DNA of 64,000 nt from Cranoglanis bouderius (lineage: Eukaryota; Chordata; Actinopteri; Siluriformes; Cranoglanididae). Below are positions 27,001 through 40,182 of the stretch, in pieces. The position numbers were made by a program, and so were the translations under genes. The stretch lies in the NCBI GenBank assembly GCA_023630585.1, contig CM042543.1, positions 18,913,260 to 18,977,259 of the forward strand, given 5' to 3'. The notes under the pieces were generated by a model. That model was not told the origin of the DNA. It searched no databases and saw only the letters and a program-made list of their open reading frames with translations. Within the stretch, counting starts at the first letter, position 1. Each line of letters opens with the position of its first letter.

Positions 27001-29366
27001 GTGTCAAATGTAGTTTAGGGTAAACCCACTAAGTAACATAAAAAGATTTCAACATGATTTCAACATGTTTTCTAAAGCAAAAGTGGCATAAATAGTACAG
27101 GGAGAAAAGTGAAGTATCTAATTCCAGTCCTTTTGTATATAAAAACCTTTGCCAGTGGCTGAGTCAGATCCACTTTATGTCCCAGTGGACAGCAACACAG
27201 AAAGAATTATCATTCATTAATCATGGTCTAACAGGGGAATAATTATGGTGGTCCATTAATAATTATGGTCCATTAATGACTTTCATTTGTCCAGAGGAGG
27301 AGTGAAGAGAAATAAAGGAGCTGAAGCCTGGGAAAACAGTCAGCATTGTTGGATGATCATGGCCCTTACTGAATCAATAAAAAGATATGAAGTAAAAGAG
27401 GTACGACAACAAAAAAGCAAAAATAATTAGGAGCATATGCCATTACTGCAATCGTTCCATGCAGCAGATCACTTAGCAATCACTTACTGGCACTAATAAA
27501 AACACTTCACATCATTCAGGTAACAGAGGCTCATGAACCCAGAAGCTGTTTCCGTTGTCGCTAATGTCATTCCAGTGAACACATACTATAAAAATATGGC
27601 CTAGTTTAATATAACCTATACTTTAATATATATCCCAATTTGGACAGTGAGTAGCTCAGTGAGCAAGCACATGGGCATGTAAATGTGCTGTAGGAGCCGT
27701 TCAGCCCTGTATGAGAGGGCCTAACACAGGCGGCAGATCAAAGGTAAGAACCAGCACGAGGCCACGAGAGCCTGTCACTCATTTGACTCTAATGAACTCC
27801 ATCTTAGGGGAAAATCTCCCCACTTAAGCACTGAGACAAGAGTTATCGTCTCCTACAGAAAAGGGGAAACGCACAAACAAGGTGAAAAGAGCCAGGGATA
27901 AACCATGGCCATTTTTAGTGTGCTCCATATGGATGGATTTAAGAGTGCAGCAAAGAGGTGGGGGAGACAGATAGACCAAAAGAGGTACCAAGACATTTCC
28001 TCCACATGATCACTACAAGAACAAATAAATTGCTAGGAGTGCGCAGAAGCTGTGTTGCAATTCACTGAGGCCTGGGACATCAGTAATCCTGTATAAGCAT
28101 GGATAAGGCATAAGACTGGCATGTTTTGGTTGAGGAGGCAACAGCTTAAACCCTCTACTGTTAGCTAAAAGTTGAGAACTAATTGGCAAAAGAAAATTTT
28201 AATGATCAAAATCCTAAAATCCGATCCACAGAATGTAATATATACAAAATATCATTAAAAAAAAAAAAAAAAAAAACTACTCACTGTTGAAATTTCAGCA
28301 TATTTTGAAGCTAACCATTCACAGACCATTTCCATCATAAACAGAGCACAACACTTCTTTTTTAAACACGATAACAAAGCTCACTGTTACATCAAGAGGT
28401 TTCTTGGGCTGTCAACAATGTGTTTAGCAGCATGTCCCTAGACACTTCATAGAACACTTAACTAAAATTTACTGCCTAGAGAAAGAAACTTACACTGTCC
28501 CATTTAAGTGAGGAATACAGGAGATCATATACCCCTCCCCAATTCTCTGCTCAGCTACTCCTCTGAAGAATATGTTGAGTATGGACTGCAGTTACTGGCC
28601 TACCATCTGGTTGCTGTTTCAAGTTTAGTTCTGCACCACTGGATGAAATATTATTGGGTACAATTATTTGGTGTTATCTTTTGTCTCTGAACCACAATAG
28701 CATTGACAGCTCCTGTCATATGCAGCTACTCTAGCCGAAACATAGCCAGCAAGTCCATGCAGCTGTTGCATGGAGCAGTACTTGAGCAAGGATAGACAAA
28801 CATATAAAAAAAATTCTATATAAAATGTCATTTTACAAAGCTTTCTATGAGGACACATTATATGAGCATACCAAATGCCTAAGAAATGTGTCTATTGTCA
28901 AGTAGATCTACACGGGCCAATTATGATCAACGGAAGAAGCAGTGACCTGCAGACATATAGTTCAAGTTTAAGTGAGCTGCCTATATGGGTGTGTACAAAT
29001 TCCCCGTCTGTGTCATAGTGGGGATGTGGTGATGCAAGTCAGAAAAGGAAATGCACGCTGAGATGCTTCCTTTGGAGATGAAATGAGCTTTATCTGGCTT
29101 ATAACTATTGTTTGGAACCGGCTAGTGGAGAGATTATAATGAGGCGTGTTCAGTGTTTTCTTTGTGCACTGGAATACTTGTTGAAATATGCTGAAGCCTA
29201 TTGAAGCCTGTTGAAGAAGTAACCAAAATGTGAGCACACTAACACAACAATATTTTGTGCATATGGAGTTGTTGCTGCTTATTGGTAGAATTGTTGCAAA
29301 TTTAGTAGAGGAAGCACAATTGTGTTTCACCTACAGCAGCATAATGGCATGTGCCGACCCTGCATA

Positions 29367-29367
<1 letters not shown>

Positions 29368-29438
<71 letters not shown>
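29368..29438 (+). repeat. (AC)n microsatellite, 71 bp
   Basis: An uninterrupted CA tract. Confidence 0.97.
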
Positions 29439-29441
<3 letters not shown>

Positions 29442-29914
29442 CATGCAATGACACAAACATTAATCACTATCACAAATTCAAAGGAAGAGTTAGTACTGTT
29501 AATGCACATTTACTTGCTCTGTATGGCCAACTACCTTCAAGGATTCAAGCAATGCTCATTGCACATAGGGTGTTTAAAATATTTTAACAAATGAAGTGAT
29601 ACAGAAAAGAATAAACACCTCACTTGAAAGGACTCTTGACTAAATGTGCATTTTTTTATGTGTTATCTACCATGTAACAAAGCTTTGCACAAGGACTGAG
29701 CTTCGCCTGATTGTAGCCCAACGAAGAACACATGGAAATTCACCTGGGACAGAAGAGTAACATTCTCCCACAGAGTGTTACTAGAGAGTGTTAAATCACT
29801 GGATGTAGACATGTAAATGAAAGGAGGATGGTTGGTGACCAAATAGTAGCTGATAGGCCCACTATTGTATTCTTACAGACCTAGGAGCACAATGTGTGTC
29901 TGGACAAAGGACAG

Positions 29915-29940
29915 CAAAAAAAAAAAAAAAAAAAAAAAAA
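29915..29940 (+). repeat. poly(A) tract
   Basis: About 26 consecutive A. Confidence 0.9.
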
Positions 29941-32241
29941 CCACCCTGCCAAAAAAGCAGGCAGCTTCTTCTCAGTTTGCATTCCTAATTTTGTGATAAC
30001 TTCTCTGAGAGAAGATCATACATCACCACAATGAGATTGCTATCAGCAGTTAGTTTTGGCTTGGGCAAGTACCAAGCACTCACTCCCACGCCTTAGTGCA
30101 AAAGTAAAATAGAAAATAGCATAGTGACAGTCAGAGATTGCACAAGGTGTACAGGTGTCATCAATCATAATGGGACAGAGACTGATGTAAATTTCCACCA
30201 AGACCTTGGAGAAAAGGTTAGAGACATAAGCAGGGCTAGGGAAGAATAAGTTGCTCACTATTTTGATGACTGTGAAAGTGCATAGTCTACATGCTTTTGC
30301 AGTTCTAGTTGAGGGTAACTGCCACAATTATTATCTGCGATACTAGAAAAGTACAACCACAATGAGTCATCCAACTCCTTAGGTCTTAGTAATTGAAGCT
30401 CCTCTAAATCAGGCGGAGAATGACTATGGCTTTATGTTTTAAGGAAGGGGAAAAAAACGCTCTTGACATTTATATGTTTGTAATTAAGACATTGTTAATT
30501 TGTTTCTGGATAGCTGGCCTGAAACATACAGCGAATGTCTCAGCTGCTCATTACACTTTTCTTACAAGCCTTACAAATACACCGTTGATAGCTTTCTACA
30601 ATTTTCATTTTACAATTTCAATACAAGTACACACTTCATTTACAGGTGTATAAGAACTTTTCAGTGAATATTTGCTATAAAATCACTTGGATGCTTTCTG
30701 TGAGAGGTATAGTGTGTGATTTGGATGTCTGCCATTCCAACCCAGAAATTTGGCTGAATTCCTGGCTGAACCAGTAGCTGATTGTGCAAACCCTCATCAT
30801 CCCTAACGTCTCCATGCTCAATTTTTTTGAATACTACTTCTCAAAACACATCAGTGTAGGAATGCTAAACAAAAAGGCAATGCCTCTGCAATGCCCCATT
30901 TGTCATCCTGTGTAACAATGCGAATCTGATTAGCCAGGAGGAGTGTTGAGAGTGACAGAGGCATTAGGTTCCTCCACTGCCAAGCAGAAAAAAACCCCAA
31001 AACATAAAAAAAGAACTAGGTGAAGAGTGATCTCTGTTACTGAAAACCGTCAGAAACATGTCAGAACTACAGGAGACCTCTATGAGACTATTAGGGATTT
31101 CCATAGAACATCAAATCAGGAATTTAATGGTATTTGAAACTACAAGTTATACAAGCTCTCAAAATCTGAATTTGTACAACCAAGCCTGGGTGGAGAAGTC
31201 TTGAAAATGTCACGCCAATTATTACAGGGCTGGTTACTGTAATTCCTGAAATACATATTTGACTAAGGCCTACTCCAAGTGAAAGCAGAGAACAAACTCA
31301 GAACAAAAAGAAGCAATGCCAGACTTAATTTTACAGCACACAATCAAAACAAATATTTATTAATCAAATGTCATCTAAAAGATCTACTTAGCTTCAATTA
31401 GAATGTAAATAAAAACCAGTGCCAATATACATTTGGAGGGAAAAACATTTTAAAACATATTCCTGGTTTGGTGGACGACTAAGGATTCTTGTTGATAATT
31501 AATGTACACTTTTCATTAAGTATTATGAAAAGTATTCATCAAGGGCTCAACCATTTCTGACAGAGAAGCACTCTATTGTAGGATTCAACACAGAACCTTT
31601 AATGGATTACAATATTCTGGAAAGGCCTGTGCTAGTGATTTATCCTTTTGCTGCGCTCTTTCCAGCACAGCAGAGAAAAGCAAATAACTCTAATATCAGT
31701 ATATATGAGCAAAGAAGAAGAACTGCTGAAGAACAACCCGAGCTGGTATCTTTTGTGATGATCTATACATGACATGGCTAGAACTCAAACCTGAATCTCA
31801 GCAGCAAGCACTGGTTTGCATTATCAAGCACCTTTCATTTTTACAAAAATAATACTGATGAATAAAGCAAGAATAGGAAACTTCATTCTGAGTGCAACTA
31901 CAACAGAAAGCAAAACTTATGGTCAGCCTAGTTCATGGTCATGATTAAATGCCTGGGCCCGAGCAGATGATTCTTGACACAGGATGCAAATGCATTGGCA
32001 GGGCCAACCACACAGAAGCGGATGAGTGAGAGAGCAGAAAGGGTGAGGATTATAAAATGCAAATCCTGGTGTAACTGATATTGACACAGATCTGCCCTTT
32101 CTCTACAGAATCCTCATTCATTCTCTGGAAAACTTCTAACCAAATGAAGTCTTAGCACCTGCTGCAGTGTGCACTTTCACTCCCGTCATGAAAGATTTGG
32201 ATAAATACATTGGTAGGGTCTTCAGAGTTGTGTGTTTGTTT

Positions 32242-32262
32242 GGGGGGGGGGGGGGGGGGGGG
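32242..32262 (+). repeat. poly(G) run, 21 G
   Basis: Twenty-one consecutive G on the plus strand. Such a run can fold as a G-quadruplex in single-stranded DNA. It lies on the non-template strand of plus transcription and would be poly(C) in the slc25a21 intron RNA. Confidence 0.95.
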
Positions 32263-33182
32263 TTGTTGGTTGTCCTTCAAGAACAGGTGAACAAGGTGAA
32301 CTACATGTTTTTTAAATGCTCTCATCTGAAATCTTTCATTAGATTAGACATAAAAAAGCACTGGAAAACATGTCATGATTGCATTTTTTAGCCCTTGATC
32401 CACAGCACACATGAGGAATATGATATATCTTTACTTATAGATTGGATGGTCTGTTGCAACTACAAACTAAATTGCTATATTAATCTAACTCCTGCATTTT
32501 CTGTCTCTGTATGTTATAGGAATGTTTTTTTCTCTCTCTGTTGCTAGGGCAGAGATACTGAGAGAGATAGAAATGTGATTTCTCTTTTTAGGATCTCTGC
32601 ATGGCTTCATGGCTGAACAGGTTCTGTTGTTCCACCCTTACTGAGAGAACCTCAAAGGCCAGATAAGGATGAGTGATGTAAAGTAGCCCACATTAGCTGT
32701 TCCTGATGCTACAGCCATGGATGCGCACAATCACCACTCAAATTTACATCTCTGTTTCCACAGAAAATGCCCAGGACGGCATGATACTGACAATTAGGTG
32801 TCACTTTTGTTTTTATTCTGAAACCTGATCGGCTTATCTAACGTGTCAGATACATCAGAGTCAAGTTGCATTGATAGTAGTGATATGTATGAGAGGCCTA
32901 TTTGTGTTTGGCAGGTAAAAGCAGCTTTGTTCTGGCTGGTAGTAAATTGAAAAAATCTTTACACAGTCACAATTTTAACTATTACTGATCGATTTTAAAG
33001 GCAATATAAACTGCACACTCCTACGGTGTATTATATGCCATTACATGATGCCTTCAGCTTTTCAGGGTGTGTGTGTGTGTGTTCTCACAACAAATCATTC
33101 AAGAGGATGAGCTGTGTTATTACTGTCACCTAGTGGACAGTGCTGAGAGAGGTGGATGGAAAATGGAGAGCAAGCAGGACTC

Positions 33183-33185
<3 letters not shown>

Positions 33186-33239
<54 letters not shown>
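33186..33239 (+). repeat. (CT)n microsatellite with CA tail
   Basis: A 54-bp CT tract followed by a short imperfect CA stretch. A polypyrimidine mirror tract of this length can form triplex (H-) DNA. Confidence 0.95.
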
Positions 33240-33242
<3 letters not shown>

Positions 33243-34021
33243 ACATACACACACAGCAATACAAATTACAAGTTACAGAGTTGTTCCCCCTTGGCAAAAG
33301 AAGCCCAAGAAAAATACTCCAGCACGTTTTTGTTTCGTTCAGGAAAAGCTATTTAAGTGTTTTACAATAATGCATGCAGATTTCTCCTGTCAGGCACAAA
33401 GAAAAAAACAGGTACATAAACTATGTGTACATCTACTAAACTATAGGTACATCAAATGTTTGACCTCGCACAAAGCCAAAACTTCAACATGGTCAGGACA
33501 GTTTCAGCACATGGCCAGGACAGAGTGTGTCCAGTGTTTCTGAAACGTTCACCTATAGTCCATAAAAGCTGATAATGAACCCAATTATGGGCCAGGAACA
33601 GCAATAATAGACCTTTAGTGGGGCAGTAAATTCTTTAATTACTTGTTAACACCCCATGTCTCTTTGGACAAGTGCGGGAGCAGGGCCCCTGGACGTGGAC
33701 TGGCCAGAGGCCCTGGTGGAGGAGAATAGGGTAGAGGAGACTCATTTCTACAGTCACATCTTTATATACCGAGAATTTATAGTCAGACACTGAGTACACA
33801 CTTACAATATGGGGCCAGTTGACTGAGAGGATAATGTGAGAGCCAGTCATGGCAGGAAAAAGAAAGCAGGGCTGAGTTCAGCTGCCTGCCTTCCAGGTGC
33901 ATATGCAGATGAGAACAACAGAAAAGAGCAGCAGGAATCTACAGAGATTGATAAAATCTCTCCTTCTGTGGAAACCTAGTAAGTAAAATACAGGCATAGC
34001 AGGCACACACACACACACACA

Positions 34022-34402
34022 CTGCAAAGAAAATGACATCTTAGCAAGTAGAAATACCTTTAATATATTCAAATATATCTAGTATTTCTTATTATAAGAT
34101 TACAATAAAGCAAATATAAGATTATTAAACCTATTTCAAGCTATTTGTACTCATCTCAAACTTTAAATAGTCTTGTTCTATTGGCAGATAATTTTGATCA
34201 TTTTAAGCATTTATTTCTAGAAAGAAGCAAAATTATCTGCCAATAGAATAAGAAAACTACAAGCAGGAAATGAGTAATAATGTCTTGAAAGAGGTTTAAT
34301 GATCTTATATTTGGTTTATTGTAATCTTATAATAAGAAATACTAGATACATTTGACGATATTCAAGATATTTTCACTTGCTAAGATGAATTTTTTGTAGT
34401 GC
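34022..34402. mobile_element. palindromic MITE inserted in a CA repeat
   Basis: The two halves are inverted. The left half starts ctgcaaagaaaatgacatct-tagcaagt. The right half, reversed, starts ctacaaaaaattcatct-tagcaagt. The arms pair over most of about 190 bp each (tagtatttcttattataag with its partner near 34325-34345). The centre holds an inner palindrome (ttctattggcagataatttt against aaaattatctgccaatag). CA repeats flank both sides (34001-34021 and 34405-34436). No coding potential. The superfamily was not assigned. Confidence 0.8.
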
Positions 34403-34403
34403 G

Positions 34404-34436
<33 letters not shown>

Positions 34437-34459
34437 CATTGTGAGCATTTGTTAAACTA

Positions 34460-34887
34460 TAGTTATGGAGCCCAAGGTTGAAATGGCTCAATCAATAGGT
34501 ATAGGTTTCTTGATAACCTCTTCTGGGAAGGCTTTCCACTAGATTTTGGAGCGTGGTGGTGGGGACTTGCCCATTCAGCACAAGAGCATTAGTAAGGTTG
34601 AGCACTGGGTGAGGAGGCCTGGGGTGTTCAGTGAGGTTGAGATCAGGGCTTTGTGCAGGTCACTCAAGTTCTTCCACTCCATTTTTCACACACCATTTCT
34701 TCATGGACCTCACTTTGTGCACAGGGGCACTGTCATGCTGGAACATGTTTGTGAAGTTCCAATGAAGGCAAATTGTAATGCTTCAGCATACAAAGTGTGT
34801 GCTTACAACTTTGTGGCAACAGTTTGGGGAAGGTCCACATATGGGTATGATGGCCAGGTGTCCACAAACTTTTGACCATATAGTGTA
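34460..34887 (-). mobile_element. Tc1-like fragment with one TIR
   Basis: On the minus strand it encodes MFQHDSAPVHKVRSMKKW and, after a stop, PAQSPDLNLTEH. These are the second and third catalytic blocks of a DDE transposase with 34 residues between Asp and Glu. The right edge carries tgtccacaaacttttgacca-tatagtg, a TIR end seen in many fish Tc1-like elements, followed by TA. Everything else is deleted. Confidence 0.75.
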
Positions 34888-34916
34888 TCTAGCTACTGTT
34901 ACCCTAAACTGCATTC

Positions 34917-35014
34917 ACTATTCATTCATCTTCACCATTCTTTCATCCTGGTCAGGGTGGCACTGGATACTGAGCTTGGACACCCTGGATGGGACACCAG
35001 TTCATATCAGGGCA

Positions 35015-35064
<50 letters not shown>

Positions 35065-35165
35065 CTTCACACCTAGGGGAAATTTAGAGTTGCCAATCCT
35101 TCTATTGTTTTTGGGAGTTGGGAGGAAACCAGAGAACCCAGAGGAAACTAGGATAGCATTAGCAT
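34917..35165 (-). mobile_element. SINE (Mermaid-like), head missing, with internal (CA)n
   Basis: The minus-strand copy contains the tail side (gacaccctggatgggacacc), a (CA)n expansion at 35016-35062, and the conserved core around gttgggaggaaaccagagaac. The tRNA-like head is lost. The family is recognisable by comparison with the fuller copies at 43655-43985 and 59591-59931. Confidence 0.7.
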
Positions 35166-35233
35166 ATTTTAATGATTGACACCAAATACCGAAATGCATC
35201 TCCAGCTCTATCAGTTATTCTTATTTTTATTAT

Positions 35234-35237
<4 letters not shown>

Positions 35238-35274
<37 letters not shown>

Positions 35275-35288
35275 GTAGTAGTAGTAGT
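35238..35288 (+). repeat. (TTA)n/(GTA)n compound microsatellite
   Basis: Tandem TTA units passing into GTA units by a point change. Confidence 0.95.
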
Positions 35289-36319
35289 GTCAATACTAAA
35301 ATATAAAATAAATATTTTTCTTAAACACTATATTTTCAAGATTTGGTAAACTGAAAAAAAAAAACATTTTAAGCTCTAATGCTGCAAAAAGTTGCTATGT
35401 GTTAACTCTTTTTTGTTGTTGTTGTTGGAAAAGTTATGAATTCTGCTTTAAGAGGTGAAATTATTGATGTTACATGTTAAACTACAGGATAGATGGATTT
35501 ATAATAAATAAATGAATTAGTTTTCTAGTTTATGGACACACAGAAATGCCAGTGTAGCTTGGGTAGAAATTGAGTTTGACTTCCCAAATCTAAAATATCA
35601 CTGCATTGATACGCACATCTTGATTTAGCGAAAGTTGTTAGTTATCTCTTGTATCCAACAACAGTGACACATCTGTCTGGCTGTAACAGAATTTGGTTGG
35701 CGTTTTCACTCTGTTTGGCACGATGAAAAAAATGCACTTACGCCTTGGAAAAAAAAAAAAAAAAAGCTTCATCAGGAAGCAGTTTTATTGGAGCATTTTC
35801 ATGATTTGGCAAGAGTTGTGTTTTGGTGGTGTGTGTGCATGATACAGGATTCAATATCATGAGTCTCAGGCCAAAAACGTAAGAGCTGGCAGTCCTGTGG
35901 ATTTAGCGTGAGAGACTGAAGCAGGAAGCCATTACTGAAGTGTAAACGTATGCAGCTAGCACTGGCCAAGCACAAGAGAAACATGTTTCACCACCCTGGC
36001 TCAAAGAGAAATGGGTAAACACACATCCTCAGAACGGTGGGGTTCCACAGAACTCTCTTTACACACACACACACACACTCACACACACATACACACACAC
36101 ACTCCACTCTCCTTCCAAGCATTACATAAGCAGTGTTGGGCAGGCATGGTGGCGGTTTGAGGCTGATGAGAGAGGGTTATTATGTTACACACGGTGGTGG
36201 TTTGTTGCCGTAATTATGTAATCAGCAGTGTAGCCCTGCCCTGTGTTTGTATGTGTGAGAGTGTATACGTGTATGCATACATGACGGCACAGACACAACT
36301 GCAAACAAAGAAAGACACT

Positions 36320-36560
36320 CACACACATGTTTAGCTTACTAGCCTCGTGAGGACCTTCCATTGGCATAATTATGAATGCAGCAAATGAATGCTATCTAAC
36401 CCTACCCTTAACCTCAGTAATCAAAAGCAAACTTTCTGGCTCTTTTAGTTTTTTGTTAAATAAAACTTTTTTTTATGTCCCTGTCATATAGTCCTATCCT
36501 TATGGGTACATTTGGTCCCCAGCAAGAAACAAAAACATGCCCCCCCTCACACACACACAA
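36320..36560 (+). repeat. interspersed repeat, family A copy 1 (CA-bordered)
   Basis: Shared order with copies at 38850-39035 and 55375-55705: (CA)n, then gaggaccttccattg, an ...attatgaatgc... stretch, ccctaaccctcagtaa-like text, a T-rich middle, and finally catttggtcccc followed by CA repeats. Unclassified. Confidence 0.6.
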
Positions 36561-37580
36561 AGACTTTACAGGGGTGCTGACAAGCTACTAAAAGAGCTCT
36601 ACTACTAAAGCCAATATCCAAAAGCTTTATTGCTCGGGTGAAACTCTAAAGATTTGTTTTTAAAACACTCGTCCTGGCAACGAGAGCACATTCTTTATCA
36701 GATCATTTTTATGATCTGTAACTGAACAGGTTCGGGCAAACTCTATCGAACTAAAACCCACCCAGAACACAGGCCCTAGACTTGGATTTCCAAAAAAGAA
36801 GACTGCAGAGGACAAGAAAGTGCACGGAAGGACGATGTCAAGCCGAGCTCAGCAGATCTCAGAGAGAGAGGAGGCCAGCTGAGCCGTGGTTCTCGCCACG
36901 GTGGGTGCTTCGAGGAACCACTAATGAAATTCAGCATCACGCACAAAAACAAGCACCATAACTCCAAAATTGTAGGGTCTAGATCCTAGCGGTAGACACA
37001 CTCCAGACCAGACGATTATGTCCAGGGATTTTTCATCCAGCAATTTGTCAAAAAATCCAAAGACATATTCGAAACTGTCAGGGTGAAATTGTTCATAAGG
37101 CTGTGGTATTTTAGCAGTGTGGAAATTTAAACAGTGGACTGAAAAAATATGTTGGACTATTTATGGGGGAAAAAATGCTGATTGAAATAAAGACACACAC
37201 ACACACACACACACAATTATACTCTGGAGTATTTTGGATAGACTCAGCAGCCTGAAATAGTAGTTATAACAAAAAATTCAAGTGAGAATGAGTACTGTAT
37301 ATCCACAGGCATTTCTAGAGATGTGAAAGTTACATAACACTAAATACCGCTTAATCTACAAGAAGACACATATAAAAAAGCACAAGATAATCTGTTGGGA
37401 CAGGCTGCAGTACTTGTTTGATGCAGTATTTCAAGGCAAAGGTGTAACAGTGATCATTTTAAAAAGAAGAAAGAATCACCTTATGTCTCATCCCTGGCAC
37501 AGATGTGGACCATGAACTCTTGACACAGTCTTGGACACTTTATGCTCAACATGTGTGTGTTACCATTTCTAGCAGTGGGG

Positions 37581-37583
<3 letters not shown>

Positions 37584-37622
<39 letters not shown>
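37584..37622 (+). repeat. (GT)n microsatellite
   Basis: An uninterrupted GT tract. Shorter CA/GT tracts lie nearby at 36061-36102, 37192-37217, 37781-37806, 37917-37939 and 38200-38255, making 36-39 kb especially rich in CA repeats. Confidence 0.95.
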
Positions 37623-37625
<3 letters not shown>

Positions 37626-37773
37626 AGATGAGGGAAGCAGCAGGATATATGGCGATCTGGGAGGCTAGCTGTAATGACACACAAGGGACAGATTAGCTTC
37701 CTTTCTGTCAGAGTGCCATCAGGGAGCAGCTGATTTACAGCCTTCACTGACCAGCCTGCATGCCCCGTACACT

Positions 37774-37806
<33 letters not shown>

Positions 37807-38820
37807 ATGTATAAATGAGAGCCATTAGTAGTACTTCAGTTACTAACACTAGAGCTCTATGAGTGTGCTGTGCGAGTTTATGTGTGAGCTATATGATAAT
37901 GACAATGTGTGATGCCTGTGTGTGTGTGTGTGTGTGTGTTTCACAGTAACCTCTTGGTGACACTCAGCCTGTTGGTCCAGAATGGGGAGCGAGAAGATGG
38001 ACAGATCCATTAAACACGATGTCACCCACAAACACAACAATGATTAATCACACACTGCAAATTATAAGCACCTGTACGAGCACACGGGTTTCCCCATCCC
38101 CCTCTGACCAGCTTTCACTCTCGCTTAATCTGACAGGCACACACTTCAATTTCTGTCTGTCCTGCTTGTGATGACAGGGCCCCTAAAACCCATATTTGCG
38201 CACACACCTACACGCGCACACACCCACACACGCACACACCCACACACACACATACCCATGCTTACACTCAGTGCTGTCAATATTTAAAAAGAACAAAGCA
38301 AGACATCAAAATATAGATCCAATAAATACACTTAACATGAGCAACACATTCTTTTTTTTACATGGTTCTATAGACAAAACAATTATTTTAAACTGTGTAC
38401 CTAGTCATAACAGAGTTGACTGACATTCTTTGAGATATGGGTCACTACAGTGGCACTTCTCCATATTGTTTATATGTCACACATCAGAAAGTTGATTAAA
38501 TGGTGAAAGCTGTGGTATTGGTTCAGTAGGTGTCTCAATCTGACCGCATGGTCTTACTAATGAGCTCAAGCGGCACTCAGCAGCTGCAGTGGAAGAGAAC
38601 AGAGCAGCCCTTTTTTTCGCGGTCACCTGAGCTCATTATGCTAATGCGCTAGCTTGGCTAATGGACGGACGGCCTGATGTGAGGAAATGCCGCTGTGATT
38701 AATGGGTGCTAAATTGAGACGTGCAGGCCGTTCCCCAATCCCAGTTAAACCAGTCTGCCATCATCAGCCTCAAACTGTGAGTATGCACAGTATAGTCCAA
38801 ACCCCCAACACCCACACACC

Positions 38821-38849
<29 letters not shown>

Positions 38850-38852
<3 letters not shown>

Positions 38853-39035
38853 GAAAGAGAGATGTTTGTCTTACAATGCTTGTGGACCTTCCACTGATAA
38901 TTATTAATGCCACAAATTGATGCTAAACCGAAACCTAACCTCAGTAACAAAGATTAAGAAATAAAATAAAAAGCTGCAGTTTTTAAGCAGTTTTCCTCAT
39001 GGGGACCAAATGTCCCTGCCCTGCCCCCTAGTTTT
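38850..39035 (+). repeat. interspersed repeat, family A copy 2
   Basis: Preceded by an imperfect CCCA/CA tract (38805-38852). Contains gtggaccttccactgataat, aaacctaacctcagtaac, and catggggaccaaatgtccc at its end. Diverged from the copies at 36320 and 55375. Confidence 0.55.
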
Positions 39036-39639
39036 AACGAAGAAACTTTTAATGGTCGACTGTTTTGCAATTGTCTGTTCAAATGTGCGACTGTACAGTA
39101 ACTATTTGCCGCTAGGTCTCTAGTATCAAACGCCTTGAGTTCCGCTAGGAAGAGGAAATTTGAACTTTGAAATTGAGTAAAGTACTCTGTAAATCTGACT
39201 GGATAAGAGGAAATTTTCATTTCGGACTTGAATAGAGTGTATATAACTGTGTGACGTGGAATTTTTAATTCTGTAATTAAATAACTTATTTGGGATCCAC
39301 CTATAAGAGTCCATCCCTCAAACAAACCCCTATGACCAGCAGCATTAGCATTACTTAGCTATGATGTGCGCTTTGCTAGCTGTCTAATCTTCTCAAATAA
39401 AAATGGAAATGAAAGAGAATCGGGAATGAATAAGATATGACTAAGAGGCTAGCAGGTGGTGATGAGACAACCACCAATGGCAGCGCAATTAAACAGCTTC
39501 ATTTAAACATTTCATTCATTTTCTTCAGCATATTGTCTAAATTCATTTAAAGAGACGTGCGTTACTGAATAAAAGAAAGTGTAGAAAAGAACTTTACTTA
39601 CTTTTAAAATTCTATGTACTTTATTTCCTTTGAAATGTT

Positions 39640-40182
39640 CAGTACTGTGCAAAAGTCTTAGGCACATGCAAAGAAATGCTGTAGAGCAAAGATGCCTTCA
39701 AAATAATGAAATTAAATGTTTCTACATTTTTAAAAAATTCCGTAAACAGCAGTAAACAGTAATAAATGAAACAAAGTCAATATTTGGTGTGACAAAAAAA
39801 TAAAAATTTAAATAAAAATAATAGTCTCCGGTACAATTTGTGCAGTTTTATAAGGAAATGAACTGATAAGTTTTATTGAGCATCTTGCAGAACCAGCCAC
39901 AGTTCTTCTGGAGACTTTGACTTTCGCACTTGCTTCTTATTTTTGCAGCAAAACCCAGCTTTCATTGTGTTTTTTGTCTGAAAAGTATCTCTTACGTAAT
40001 ATGCTGCTTTCTTTAATAACATACAAACATTTTCCTGTAACATTTAATTTTGTGCTAAAACTAATGTTTGGGAATCTAAAATGTGTTTGTACTGACTTGA
40101 TAATGTAGAAGTCATAAAATAAAAAATCTATTACAAAGTTTGTACAAAAAAAAATAGAGTGCCTAAAACATTTGTACTATAT
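39640..40182. mobile_element. non-autonomous DNA transposon, imperfect TIRs
   Basis: The left end is cagtactgtgcaaaagtctt-aggcac. The right end, reversed, is atagtacaaatgttttaggcac. The 540-bp interior lacks transposase motifs. The terminus resembles a fish repeat with ends of the type actgtgcaaaagtcttaggcac. The superfamily is uncertain, Tc1/mariner being the likeliest. Confidence 0.55.

Noticed and set aside
28930..28960. Possible exon 1 of slc25a21 (reverse: ATGTCTGCAG before gt)
   Set aside because: Gives only M-S-A before the junction and lacks the expected ...AGG(S)AG ending. A chance match to the MSA start.
33067..33543. 158-aa plus-strand open frame
   Set aside because: Its core is a CT/CA repeat (SLSLSL). 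The rest has no family motif and lies in an intron.
36395..36420. Telomere-like ccctaaccc words
   Set aside because: Only one or two units, and they belong to the dispersed repeat with copies at 38850 and 55375.
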